A stretch of 39,775 nt of DNA, taken from contig JAQVKF010000011.1 of assembly GCA_028694795.1 (NCBI GenBank), forward strand, positions 1 to 39,775, read 5' to 3'. This stretch comes from Thermoguttaceae bacterium (GTDB lineage Bacteria; Planctomycetota; Planctomycetia; Pirellulales; Thermoguttaceae). The notes under the pieces are model-generated. The model searched no databases. It was given only the letters and a program-made list of their open reading frames with translations, and was not told the origin of the DNA. The translations under genes were made by a program, and so were the position numbers. Positions 8,042 to 17,268 of the stretch are shown piece after piece (within the stretch, counting starts at the first letter, position 1; the number at the start of each line of letters is the position of its first letter).

Positions 8042-8712
8042 TTCGTAAACGTGGCTCTGTGGCGGTTGTGTCGTGTGGCGTGCGCTATCAGGGTGGGGTT
8101 CGGCAGGAGTGGTGTTGAGCGAGAGCGGTGCGGTCTCCCGTCAGAAACGTCGGGAAGGATCAATCGCACTGGCGTGTGTTTGTGTGAAGGAAAGGCGAAC
8201 TGCATGGTTCGCCATTTTTGTTGGTGTACACATTTTGTGGAAAACGTACGAGAGCAAACGTTGTTACCGAATCATTTTGTTTTCACTGGATACAATCCAC
8301 CCGAGTAAGGGGTTGTGAAGCTGCTCTGAAGACTAGTCCCAAATGGATGGTAATCCATGCTGGCCGCGCAGGGTATCCGCTGATTTGAAGTGCTCCCGCA
8401 GCTGATTTCCACGATACAGAGAGTACGATATTGTCTGGAAAGCCCCCAATGTGGAAATGAGGGAATTCTATCCGTATCTGGAGTTTGGCCTCGAACAGAT
8501 ACCCATTTGCGTAAATTAAGCTATAATAGGCGATCTAGTAATTCTGTTTTCGTGTTCCTCGATAGACTGTCCTGAGAATATGGAAATTGATTGAGCACGC
8601 GATGGCTAAGAACTTGGCTAGGAAGATTTTTGCGGCAAAAAATCATGTGCGAAGATACCCCCTGAGCTAGACCCAAGGATGTTTCCGCAAGCATAGAGGC
8701 AAAATAGAGAAA
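8042..8712 (+). other. Intergenic region, 671 bp, possible SDR promoter, no gene recognised
   Basis: No supported coding sequence. A consensus -10 hexamer TATAAT lies at 8522-8527 without a recognisable -35. In its place is a 7-bp inverted repeat, GTATCTG 8474-8480 and CAGATAC 8496-8502, which suggests an activator or repressor site. ATGGAT 8343-8348 and ATCCAT 8353-8358 form a tight hairpin. Start from the -10 would leave a leader of about 180 bases before the SDR gene. Confidence 0.4.
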
Positions 8713-9537
8713 ATGAGTAACGATTGGTCCAACAAACGTGTGCTGGTGACCGGCGGTTCAAGCGGTTTAGGTCGGATATTAGCGGAGTCGTTTGCGTCAG
8801 CAGGGGCGCGAGTTGCAATTTGCGCACTGGAATCTGGAGCGGCGGAGAACGCGGCGGCGGAAATAGCGACGACGACGGGTGCGGAAACATTGGGGATGAC
8901 GGCCAATATCACGCAACAGTCGGACGTCGATCGGCTGGTCGAGACGATTCAGTCAAAATGGGGAAGCGGCAAAGGCGACGGTTTGGACATTTTGGTGAAC
9001 AACGCTGGACGTTCGATGCGTGGTCTGGTCGCGGATACGACTCCGGAACAGTTTCGTGACCTGATGGAGCTGAATTTCATCGCGTTGGTGCGGATGACAC
9101 GAGCGTGTCTGCCGATGTTGTTGGCGAGTCACGGTTCGGTCGTGAATATTGGTTCACTTGCGGCCAAGTCGGCTTCGCGTTGGGTGGGAGCGTATCCCGC
9201 GACAAAACATGCGGTCGCGGCTTACTCACAGCAACTTCGTTTGGAACTCGCACCGCAAGGCTTACACGTACTGCTAGTCTGTCCTGGTCCAATCCAACGC
9301 GATACGGAACGTTTGTATCCGTTAGATGGAATGGAACAGTGCCCGGAGCGAGCACGACGACCGGGGGCGGGCGTTCAGGTCAAACGCATTCCACCGAAAT
9401 ATTTGGCTTCGCGTGTTCTTCAAGCGTGTGAAAAACGGATTCCTGAGATTGTGCTTCCGGGTAAGGCTCGTTTGCTGTTTGCGATTTCACAGCTTTGGCC
9501 ACAGCTCGGCGATTGGATCGTGCTGCACAAAACCTGA
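8713..9537 (+). CDS. Short-chain dehydrogenase/reductase (SDR)
   Basis: A classical SDR oxidoreductase of 274 residues, cytosolic and NAD(P)-dependent. Visible are the cofactor glycine motif TGGSSGLG (13-20), NNAG (96-99), the catalytic Ser148 in VVNIGSLA, and Tyr161/Lys165 in YPATK. PGPIQRDTER (191-200) fits the substrate loop. The general look, including NNAGRSMRG and a hydrophobic C-terminus, recalls the 11-beta-hydroxysteroid dehydrogenase/DHRS7-like branch, but substrate cannot be deduced. The ribosome binding site is weak (TAGAGA right before the ATG; GAGG 14 bases upstream). It precedes ribF by 104 bp on the same strand; the two need not be functionally linked. Confidence 0.92.
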   Translation: MSNDWSNKRVLVTGGSSGLGRILAESFASAGARVAICALESGAAENAAAEIATTTGAETLGMTANITQQSDVDRLVETIQSKWGSGKGDGLDILVNNAGRSMRGLVADTTPEQFRDLMELNFIALVRMTRACLPMLLASHGSVVNIGSLAAKSASRWVGAYPATKHAVAAYSQQLRLELAPQGLHVLLVCPGPIQRDTERLYPLDGMEQCPERARRPGAGVQVKRIPPKYLASRVLQACEKRIPEIVLPGKARLLFAISQLWPQLGDWIVLHKT

Positions 9538-9641
9538 GCGACATCTTGGGGCGGTCGGTACCGTCCAATCGGACACCCTGCGGATCCTCTTGCGGATTAC
9601 AGCCAAATTGATGGAAATCAAATAGATAAAAGTATTGCGTT

Positions 9642-10856
9642 ATGAACGATCACAACGTTTTCGACTACGTGAAATATTCCGATCGCGTTTTCTGTGGGGT
9701 GGAACAAATTCCCACACGTTATCGTCATGCGGCGGTGACGATTGGCAATTTTGATGGCGTTCACCGCGGACATTTGCGTCTGATTGAACGTCTGCTGCAA
9801 TGCCGCCAAACGTTGCAAAACGAGATGGCTTGTCGAAATCAAGTCTCGCCACCCAACGAAAACGAGTCGCGGGACGAGATTTCGGCTCTTGACGCAACCT
9901 TGGCCAAAGACGCGATTCCGGCGGAGATGACGATTCCAACGCTAGCGATCACCTTTGATCCGCATCCAGGCGCGTTACTTGCGCATCGTCGGCCCACGTC
10001 GGCGTTGACGACGTTGCGTCAAAAAATAGGACTGCTTTTGCAAGCGGGGGTGGATGGTATCGTGATCTTGCACACGACGTCGGAATTATTGGCGTTATCT
10101 CCTGAAGCCTTTTTCGAACAGATCTTAGTACGTGGACTCCATGCGACGGCGGTGGTCGAGGGAGCCGATTTTCGTTTTGGTGCCGCACGCTCAGGCTCCG
10201 TTCAAACGCTCCAATCACTTTGCGACGCTCACGCGATGCGATTCGAAGCGGTGCCCCCGCTACTGGTCGATGAAATGGGAACCGAACCATGTCGCCATCC
10301 TCATGCGTCGTTGTCCTTCTCCAATGGGCAAGCGAATTCCCCCTGTCATCCCGTTTCGAGTAGTCGTATTCGAGGTTTATTACGAACCGGTTATGTTGCC
10401 GCTGCGGCTCGGTTGTTGGGACGGCCGTACACCATTCGAGGTACGGTGGTCAATGGCGAGCATCGTGGTCGTACTTTGGGGTATCCAACGGCCAATCTGG
10501 AATCAATCGAAACGCTGTTACCACCAGACGCGCTTTATGCGGCACAAGTTCCTTACGCCGGAAAAATTTATGCCGCGGCGGTCGCTTTAGGGCCCAATAT
10601 GACTTTTGGCGGAGCGACACGCAAATGCGAGGTCCATTTACTCGACTTTCAGGGCGATCTCTATGGCCAATCGCTGACGGTACTGCTGCTCGATCGCGTT
10701 CGAGAATTGAAAAAGTTCGTCTCGACAGAGTTGCTTTTGGAGCAGATGGGACAGGATATGCAGCACATCCGAAAGCTCGCCGACGCAAACTCACCGACGC
10801 CCACACGTCACGCTGCGTCGGGCCGGAGTGAGATATTGAACGGATTTGACGAGTGA
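9642..10856 (+). CDS. ribF: Bifunctional riboflavin kinase / FAD synthetase
   Basis: This enzyme phosphorylates riboflavin to FMN and adenylates FMN to FAD. It has 404 residues, about 90 more than typical RibF. The N-terminal nucleotidyltransferase domain carries TIGNFDGVHRGH (33-44), TFDPHPGALL (104-113) and SSSRIRGLL (239-247). The C-terminal kinase domain (about 255-380) carries GEHRGRTLGYPTANL (272-286), the substrate-binding PTAN, and EVHLLDFQGDLYG (330-342). The extra length comes from a hydrophilic insertion at about 60-98 (SPPNENESRDEISALDATL), a short one at about 212-235, and a disordered tail (382-404). Start ATG 9642 has only a weak upstream purine stretch. Convergent with the helicase gene. 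Confidence 0.95.
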   Translation: MNDHNVFDYVKYSDRVFCGVEQIPTRYRHAAVTIGNFDGVHRGHLRLIERLLQCRQTLQNEMACRNQVSPPNENESRDEISALDATLAKDAIPAEMTIPTLAITFDPHPGALLAHRRPTSALTTLRQKIGLLLQAGVDGIVILHTTSELLALSPEAFFEQILVRGLHATAVVEGADFRFGAARSGSVQTLQSLCDAHAMRFEAVPPLLVDEMGTEPCRHPHASLSFSNGQANSPCHPVSSSRIRGLLRTGYVAAAARLLGRPYTIRGTVVNGEHRGRTLGYPTANLESIETLLPPDALYAAQVPYAGKIYAAAVALGPNMTFGGATRKCEVHLLDFQGDLYGQSLTVLLLDRVRELKKFVSTELLLEQMGQDMQHIRKLADANSPTPTRHAASGRSEILNGFDE

Positions 10857-10869
10857 CAGCAGGGACACA

Positions 10870-10896
10870 AGCGACCGTTCGAACGAACTGATCGCT
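10870..10896. terminator. Hairpin between convergent ribF and helicase genes
   Basis: AGCGA 10870-10874 pairs with TCGCT 10892-10896, and GTTC 10877-10880 with GAAC 10885-10888, in the 70-bp gap between two convergent genes. There is no T-run, so termination function is only suggested by position. Confidence 0.25.
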
Positions 10897-10926
10897 GTCT
10901 ACTCCGTGGACCGATCCCATCAGGTC

Positions 10927-13161
10927 TCACGTTTCGTCCGGAGGAATGAGTCCCTCCTTCATCATTTTTCGAAGCACCGCAGTTAGACGGGATTGAATTT
11001 TCGACCCCAATCGATTAAATCCCAAACTACGGCACAATGGACCGAGTATCGCTTCGGTACGGATTCGGCCGTTACAAGCTAGAATGGCCAGTGCTTGAGA
11101 ACGAATCGTTTCTGTCGGTACATCATCAATATTGTTGAAACTAAGTTGCGTCACAGAATGGGGACTTGTGGAAATTTTCCGAGGAATTTCTCGCATCACT
11201 TCTCGCCGAATGCTCTCCGTTTTGGCCGATCGTAACGCCGCCTTTTTCTCTGGATCAGAAACTTGTCGTTTCGCCTTTTCATACATCTGAAGTACTCGCT
11301 GCATCTGATTTTTTGGATTTGTCCACCAATCCGTAGACCAAATACGACAGATTGTCCAGCCCAAGCCACTTAACACCTCCTGACGCAATCGATCACGATC
11401 ACGTGCGGTGGCCGATTGATGGTAGGTCGCACCGTCACATTCGATTCCCAACAAATAACGATCCGGTCTCTCTGGATCTAGCAACGCGAGGTCGATTCGG
11501 AATCCACTACAACCCACCTGTCGATGGACCACCAGCCCTTTCGCTCGTAACGCTTGCTCCACCTCCGCTTCAAACGGTGATTCCGATTCCATAATGGCTT
11601 TCTGATTCGTGCTGGTATCGGTAACCTCACGCAGCACTTTCGGACCTTTTTCGGCATATTCCAGATAGCTTCGAAGTAACTGCGGCCCCTCATATTTGGT
11701 CTCCGTAATGTCGCTCGCACGGAGCGAACTGACCAACGTCACGCCGTATTTGGCTCGTGTAATCGCCACATTGAGCCGACGTTGACCACCCGCTTGATTC
11801 AACGGTCCGAATCGCATCGCCAGCTTACCTTGCGCATCCCGCGCATAACCGACGCAAAGAATCATACGATCTCGCTCATCCCCTTGTACCGTTTCCAAAT
11901 TTTTGACAAAGAACGGAGCCTGTGACGTTTCCTGGAAGAAAAAATCCAACTCCGGATGAGATTCTCGCATCGTTTCCACGGCATCTTGAACCGCATCCTG
12001 TTGCGTGATACTGAACGTTACAACACCTAACGATTTATCGGGTGATTCCTCGATATGCTGACGTACCAATTCGGCTGTCGCCTCTGCCTCACGCTGATTC
12101 ATCCGCGATTGCCACACACCCTCTGGAACGTAATGGAAGCGTACCGCAGGGACTGAACCGGAGTCCTCTACGCTTGGGAAGGTGATCAATTCGTTATCGT
12201 AAAACTGTACGTTGGAAAAAGTGATCAACGGCTCACGACGACTACGATAATGCCACTTCAGCCGAACACGATTCATGATCGGACAACACATATCGAGAAT
12301 ACTTTCGTAATTCTCCATTGATTCCATCGCATCGTCTTCCGACTCCGCCGATTCGTCCTCACCCGAACGTCGTTCAAAATATCGTGACGGTGGAAGCTGT
12401 TTCTGGTCACCAGCAACAATCAGTTGTTTTCCGCGATAAATTGCTCCAATCGCGTCCCATGGACAGACCTGCGAGGCCTCATCAAAAATGACCAAATCGA
12501 AATAATAATCATCCGAATCGAGATAAGTACTCACGGCAAGCGGACTCATCATCAGACACGGTTTTAACCGCATCAACATCCGAGGTACTTTCTGAAACAA
12601 TTGTCGAATAGGAAGACGCCGCCGCCGCTTTTCTAATTCACGTTTCAGAATGCCCAACTCGGAAGAGTCGGCGACAAAACATTGATTGAGCGACGGACGA
12701 TCGGACTCACTTAACAACTTTTGGCGAATACGCTGAAAAGCTCGCTCGATGATCTCATGATCCAGTCTCTGAAATTCATCAATTCTTTGCTCGTGATCCT
12801 CCAGCCGAAAGTAACGAAGTTCAGGTATATGGGCATATACCATCTCCAACCATTTTTCCCAAAAAACAACTTCAAACGTGCCTTCCGCTTCACTCGTCGC
12901 CAAGGCCCCGTTCAGAATGTCGTCCAATATTTTTTGTAATCCGAGGGCACTCCATTCTGCCTCGTGTGTCACCTCGCGAAAATCAATCCATTCGGGCAGT
13001 CGTGGCAGTTCACGCAGCAATGATTCCATTTGCTCGGCTCGCTTTTTCAGAGACCAATCCTTCCACGACGTATCGAAATATCGCTCTAGTGTCTGACGAT
13101 CCTCACTCAAAAAAGTACCTGTATATTTGTCGAGTATTTCAATTGCTCCGTTTATTTCCAC
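10927..13161 (-). CDS. C-terminal half of DUF4011-type SF1 helicase with Vsr/DUF559-like nuclease (separated by an in-frame TAG)
   Basis: This 744-codon frame continues the same protein as the gene at 13174-17268, in the same frame, beyond a single TAG. It holds the rest of the Upf1-like SF1 helicase: IFDEASQV (225-232, Walker B), GDQKQLPPS (251-259), VQGDERDRM (425-433) and NVAITRAK (464-471). Next comes a restriction-endonuclease-like domain with GFRIDLALLD (553-562) and GIECDGATYH (572-581), as in DUF559/Vsr-like nucleases. The tail at about 680-744 looks like the DUF3320 winged helix. The nominal start is GTG 13161, with no Shine-Dalgarno, so independent translation is doubtful. If unread, the product would be lost, leaving the first part without a complete helicase core. 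Confidence 0.85.
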   Translation of the reverse strand: MEINGAIEILDKYTGTFLSEDRQTLERYFDTSWKDWSLKKRAEQMESLLRELPRLPEWIDFREVTHEAEWSALGLQKILDDILNGALATSEAEGTFEVVFWEKWLEMVYAHIPELRYFRLEDHEQRIDEFQRLDHEIIERAFQRIRQKLLSESDRPSLNQCFVADSSELGILKRELEKRRRRLPIRQLFQKVPRMLMRLKPCLMMSPLAVSTYLDSDDYYFDLVIFDEASQVCPWDAIGAIYRGKQLIVAGDQKQLPPSRYFERRSGEDESAESEDDAMESMENYESILDMCCPIMNRVRLKWHYRSRREPLITFSNVQFYDNELITFPSVEDSGSVPAVRFHYVPEGVWQSRMNQREAEATAELVRQHIEESPDKSLGVVTFSITQQDAVQDAVETMRESHPELDFFFQETSQAPFFVKNLETVQGDERDRMILCVGYARDAQGKLAMRFGPLNQAGGQRRLNVAITRAKYGVTLVSSLRASDITETKYEGPQLLRSYLEYAEKGPKVLREVTDTSTNQKAIMESESPFEAEVEQALRAKGLVVHRQVGCSGFRIDLALLDPERPDRYLLGIECDGATYHQSATARDRDRLRQEVLSGLGWTICRIWSTDWWTNPKNQMQRVLQMYEKAKRQVSDPEKKAALRSAKTESIRREVMREIPRKISTSPHSVTQLSFNNIDDVPTETIRSQALAILACNGRIRTEAILGPLCRSLGFNRLGSKIQSRLTAVLRKMMKEGLIPPDET

Positions 13162-13173
13162 TCGGAACTTTGG

Positions 13174-13176
13174 CTA
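13174..13176 (-). other. In-frame amber codon interrupting the helicase-nuclease
   Basis: Reading the minus strand in the frame set by ATG 17268 gives ...SPLVRYLT, TAG, PKFRVEINGAIEIL... with no frame change on either side. Codon 1365 is the only stop in a 2114-codon frame (17268 to 10927). The base after the stop is C. UAG also ends the Hsp70, glycosidase-like, citrate synthase, MFS and decarboxylase genes in this window, so reassignment of UAG is unlikely. Confidence 0.9.
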
Positions 13177-16100
13177 TGTCAAATAACGCACCAGTGGTGA
13201 TTTGGGTGATCGCAGAAACTGCGGATATTGCCGAATCATCGGGATAAGCTGATCCGCCATCTCAAAAAGAGCGTCCCACGTGTTGGTTGGACGCTGGGTT
13301 TCCAACACGACAGGTTCGGCAAACAACGCTGTGGAAGGTAGCGAAGGTTCCAATTCGTGTGTTTCCGTGGTGAATAACGGTTCCTGTGCATACTGTGACA
13401 TATACATTTGTTCAAGATTCAGACACTCGGTACGTACGGATAGTAGTTCGTCCAGTTCTTTTTGAATTTCGGGAAGATCGCGAATTTCCACATCTTGATC
13501 CGATCGCAACATGGGGAAATGATCTAAACTCGAATGGTATTTTGCCAGCTCGTTCTGACATGCCATGACCAACTCGCATAAAGCGGACGGCGATTGATGC
13601 TGCAATTCATCTACTGTGGCATCTTTTGCCAGCCGAATTCCACCAAGCAACTGCGTCAGATATGCTCGACTTCGCTCGTGATCAGCGGCGAGTTGAACGC
13701 TCCACGCTTCGAGCGCCTTACGATCCAGGCCGTTGGGTGTGGACAACCGTGAAGCGAGAAATTTCGGAAATGTACCGCCCAAGGTCGCCGTTACTCGCCA
13801 AATCCGATCAATACCGACGCGGAATTCCTCATAACGTTTCGGAAAAAATAGGGCGAGCCCATCGTTCTGTTCATCTTGTCCCTCCGACACATTTCGAACC
13901 ATCGTATGAAATTCACCCAGTAAATTCAGAAATTTTTTAATCTGTGGGTCGTCTATCTGACCACACGGTTTTTCCGTTTTGGAGACTGATGGATACAATT
14001 GCGTCATCAGTTCGGTCCGAAATTGATGACGTTGTGACAGAAATGTCGCGACTTTTTCGATATCGGTACGGATCGTATCGGCGTTGCCGCTTGTTTGCGA
14101 CGTAATATAAAGGATTGAATTTTTTGTACAGTATGTGATATACAGAGAAAGAAAAGTTTGAAGTTGCTCCAAATCCTGTCGGATCGTCGATTCGGATGGA
14201 ACGGTATCGTGATTTGCGTATAAATATTCCGCAATTGTGGTACGGATTTTCACAGTTGAGGCATGAAAAGTACTTAATTCTTCCATGTCGCTCCGCACAA
14301 CGTTAGGGGACGGAACGGGAATATTGGGTTGATACAATTGTGCGATCGCCTCGGTGCAAAACGGCTTCCAACCACCAAAAAGCCGTTTCCAAAACGAACG
14401 AAACACTATGAATCTCCCAACCAAAACAGCCCCAATTTCTTCGAAAGCCGCTGAGGTCAGACGGGTGGATAAAAGCTTTTGGGCTTGGGTCAGCTGTTCC
14501 TGCCGACGCTCAAATTCCTCTAAAGAATTCCGGATTTCTATCGCTCGTTTTAAGGTCATTTGGGACCATGATGCGGGAATGCACGCCATCGTTGAACAAT
14601 ACGTGTGCAGTCGGTCCAACTCCTCACGCTCTTCTTGGGCTAGCCTTATTTTTTCGCCGACTTCCTCCCATTGCGTTTCGACCAATGGAGACCAAAGATC
14701 CGGAACCAAACGGAGATATGCGGAAAGTTCCTCGTGACGCTGTTCCAACCCAACTGATTGTTCCTTGGCCCTCGCCAAAACGAGAGCGAGATTCTCGATT
14801 TCGTACGGTTCGATTTCGTACCATGAGCCGCGCGAAAAACAATCTCGAATGGAAGAAGTATTCCAAATCGTGTCCAGCTGATCATGGAGTTGTTCCATTG
14901 ATTTTAGTATCTCCAGAATTTCCTTCAGCCGCATTTTTTCGGCTTGAAACCAATTTTTGGGGACGATTGGAATTTCGGAAATCTGCTTTGCCAATTTACA
15001 AATTAATGCTATCTGCCCAAAGTGAGGCACTAAACTTTCTGGAAAACCCAGCGATTGTAACATCTGGCTCAAAAGGGCTCGCGTTTGGACTATCTGTTCG
15101 GACGTCTTTTGTGCCAATGAGAACACATTTTCCAGAAAATGACACAATCCCCGTAAGGTAGGCGATGAAACGGTATTCCATCGCAACCGTGTGAAAAACG
15201 GTTCCTGAAGCGTCTGTTGAAGCGAACGCCACGTTTCCGCAAGTTGTGGATTTTCCAATCTTTCGTGAGGAAAGAGGGTGGCTAACTTCGCGGTCCGCCT
15301 CTGAGTTTTTTGCCGCTCTTCACGGATCGAAGCCAATAAACGAATCACCTGGGACGGCTCTGTGGTGAACCAACGTTCCGGAAAGATCGGAAGACCTTTG
15401 GATTCGCGGATCGTATCCACAGCCCTCCGACATTCCGATAGAGTCGGCTCTTCCGGAAGAATTTGAACCTTCTGTAAGACACACAAAGCGGGTTCCGTTT
15501 CGTGGAATTGACCTAGCAATCGCAGGAAAGCCGCCTCAATTTCACGAGACGCGGTGTACTTAGCTTCAGCCGTCGCCACACACGCTCGCCATGGATGTGT
15601 CGCCTGCTGATCTACCATTTCTTGGAATGGACCGATACGACGTAAAAGATTCAATCGTTCTTGATACCCCTCGCTCGTCATCTGAAGAGGAACGTCGATT
15701 CGAAACCGAGATCGAATTTGCGGATATTGGCGGTGTAACTTGGTCAGTTTGCCGTGTACCTGCCAAGGCGAACGTCCCATGGCTCCATAAGGTTGATGGA
15801 GCACGTGAACGTATTGGTTGAGCTGTTCTCGAAGCTGAAACAATTGTTGCATTGACTGACTCGAATCTTCCCATTTTTCCTGTAACAGCTCCATACATCG
15901 TTTGATTTCGTCGTAAATGGTCTGACGTTCCCCGTTGCCCTGAACCTGATGACAATTGAGGCAAAAATCGCCTAATCGTCGTTCATTGAGTCGCGATTGG
16001 ACAACTTCGAGAGCGGCTCTTTTTTCACTGACAAAAAGAACTCGCTTCCCATCGGCGATTGTTTGCGCAATAATGTTGGCGATCGTTTGGCTTTTTCCTG

Positions 16101-17268
16101 TTCCTGGTGGACCATCCAGTACCAAACTCGCGCCAGATTTTGCGGCCAGAATCGCCTTCAACTGACTGCTGTCGCTGTCCAAAATCGTATACAATTGTTC
16201 AGGATGTACCGTTTGATCTGTATTTTCGTTGTCGAGAACACGGATGTCTGGGGAAAAATTGGCCATTGCCGTAGTATCACCGCTTAGAGCACGGCAGACG
16301 GGATGAGCCGCGATTTGATCCTGATGACACCCGAGATCGTGCCATATGGGTAGTTTTTGGAATCGAAAGAGTCCCAAGCCGATCTCTTCCGTGACCTCCC
16401 ATTTTTCACAGGTACTTTGTTTTCGGAGCACCATTCGTATGGAAGCCAACCAATTCCGCCATATCGTGACAGAGCTTGACGCCTGATTCGTATTTGAATC
16501 AAGATCAGGGGCGAAGTCTGGCAATGGTGGTAATTCCACCGCGAAATCGTTTTGTAACATCTCGGCCAGCGATTGATTCGGAACGATTTCATCTTCGATC
16601 AAGCTGAGATTCCATGGACAACCGGGAGTCCGCTGCTCCAATCGGGCGGGAATCAGCAGAAGTGGCGATTTCATCCAGACATTGCTATTCGGAGCCTCAC
16701 GCCATTTGAGCAATCCACACGCCAAGTAAAGAGTTTGGACTCCTTGTTCCGAGAGCGACTCTTTCGCTCGATTGGATAGTTTTCGCAATTTGGAACGCAA
16801 AAGCGTATCTGGGAACTCTGTCAAAAGATGGGTCGATTGTAGTTTCGGAGCACTCAGAAGCTGCTGCCACTCATCCGCCTTAGTTTGCTCTGTGGTCGCG
16901 TCTCTTTCCGATGGTTTTGCACCATGGATCGCAGTATCTGCGACGTTTTGTGCAGCATCCGTATTTTGTTCAGTTTCCGCATCGTTCGGAGTAGTGGCTA
17001 CGTCTTTTAGTACAGATTCGACCTGTTCAATTTCTTCGAGGTTTTTCTCCAGTAAAATATCTTTCCAACAGAAATTCATCGCTTCCTGATGGTCAAACAA
17101 TCGTCCCCAAATCACCTCTGAAGTAGGGTATTTCAGCAGTAGTGACGTGGCAGTCTTTCCGAATTTCAGCGAGATGAGCGGGTTTTTTCGAGTGAGATCG
17201 AGCAGTTTTTTCCGCCAGTCTTCAATGCATCGGAGCATTTTTTCACGATAATTGAGCGAGATATCCAT
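13174..17268 (-). CDS. N-terminal part of DUF4011-type SF1 helicase (ends at an in-frame TAG)
   Basis: A 1364-residue frame with the N-terminal layout of large DUF4011 helicases. WRKKLLDLTRKNPLISLK (18-35) is the DUF4011 start. A low-complexity stretch follows (about 90-135). EEIGLGLFRFQKLPIWHDL (294-312) and the Walker A GPPGTGKS (386-393) with a following SEKRAALEVVQSRL belong to helicase domain 1A. From about 450 to the end is a long, largely helical insertion with coiled-coil character. The Walker B and all later helicase motifs lie beyond the TAG, in the frame at 10927-13161. Homologues of this design are usually one chain of around 2000 residues; joined, this is 2113 positions. ATG 17268 has no good Shine-Dalgarno; a promoter-like sequence lies at 17351-17379. 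Confidence 0.87.
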   Translation of the reverse strand: MDISLNYREKMLRCIEDWRKKLLDLTRKNPLISLKFGKTATSLLLKYPTSEVIWGRLFDHQEAMNFCWKDILLEKNLEEIEQVESVLKDVATTPNDAETEQNTDAAQNVADTAIHGAKPSERDATTEQTKADEWQQLLSAPKLQSTHLLTEFPDTLLRSKLRKLSNRAKESLSEQGVQTLYLACGLLKWREAPNSNVWMKSPLLLIPARLEQRTPGCPWNLSLIEDEIVPNQSLAEMLQNDFAVELPPLPDFAPDLDSNTNQASSSVTIWRNWLASIRMVLRKQSTCEKWEVTEEIGLGLFRFQKLPIWHDLGCHQDQIAAHPVCRALSGDTTAMANFSPDIRVLDNENTDQTVHPEQLYTILDSDSSQLKAILAAKSGASLVLDGPPGTGKSQTIANIIAQTIADGKRVLFVSEKRAALEVVQSRLNERRLGDFCLNCHQVQGNGERQTIYDEIKRCMELLQEKWEDSSQSMQQLFQLREQLNQYVHVLHQPYGAMGRSPWQVHGKLTKLHRQYPQIRSRFRIDVPLQMTSEGYQERLNLLRRIGPFQEMVDQQATHPWRACVATAEAKYTASREIEAAFLRLLGQFHETEPALCVLQKVQILPEEPTLSECRRAVDTIRESKGLPIFPERWFTTEPSQVIRLLASIREERQKTQRRTAKLATLFPHERLENPQLAETWRSLQQTLQEPFFTRLRWNTVSSPTLRGLCHFLENVFSLAQKTSEQIVQTRALLSQMLQSLGFPESLVPHFGQIALICKLAKQISEIPIVPKNWFQAEKMRLKEILEILKSMEQLHDQLDTIWNTSSIRDCFSRGSWYEIEPYEIENLALVLARAKEQSVGLEQRHEELSAYLRLVPDLWSPLVETQWEEVGEKIRLAQEEREELDRLHTYCSTMACIPASWSQMTLKRAIEIRNSLEEFERRQEQLTQAQKLLSTRLTSAAFEEIGAVLVGRFIVFRSFWKRLFGGWKPFCTEAIAQLYQPNIPVPSPNVVRSDMEELSTFHASTVKIRTTIAEYLYANHDTVPSESTIRQDLEQLQTFLSLYITYCTKNSILYITSQTSGNADTIRTDIEKVATFLSQRHQFRTELMTQLYPSVSKTEKPCGQIDDPQIKKFLNLLGEFHTMVRNVSEGQDEQNDGLALFFPKRYEEFRVGIDRIWRVTATLGGTFPKFLASRLSTPNGLDRKALEAWSVQLAADHERSRAYLTQLLGGIRLAKDATVDELQHQSPSALCELVMACQNELAKYHSSLDHFPMLRSDQDVEIRDLPEIQKELDELLSVRTECLNLEQMYMSQYAQEPLFTTETHELEPSLPSTALFAEPVVLETQRPTNTWDALFEMADQLIPMIRQYPQFLRSPKSPLVRYLT

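Noticed and set aside
13174-13176. UAG reassigned to an amino acid in this organism
   Set aside because: UAG is the natural end of the Hsp70, glycosidase-like, citrate synthase, MFS and decarboxylase genes here, and no suppressor-type tRNA is seen.
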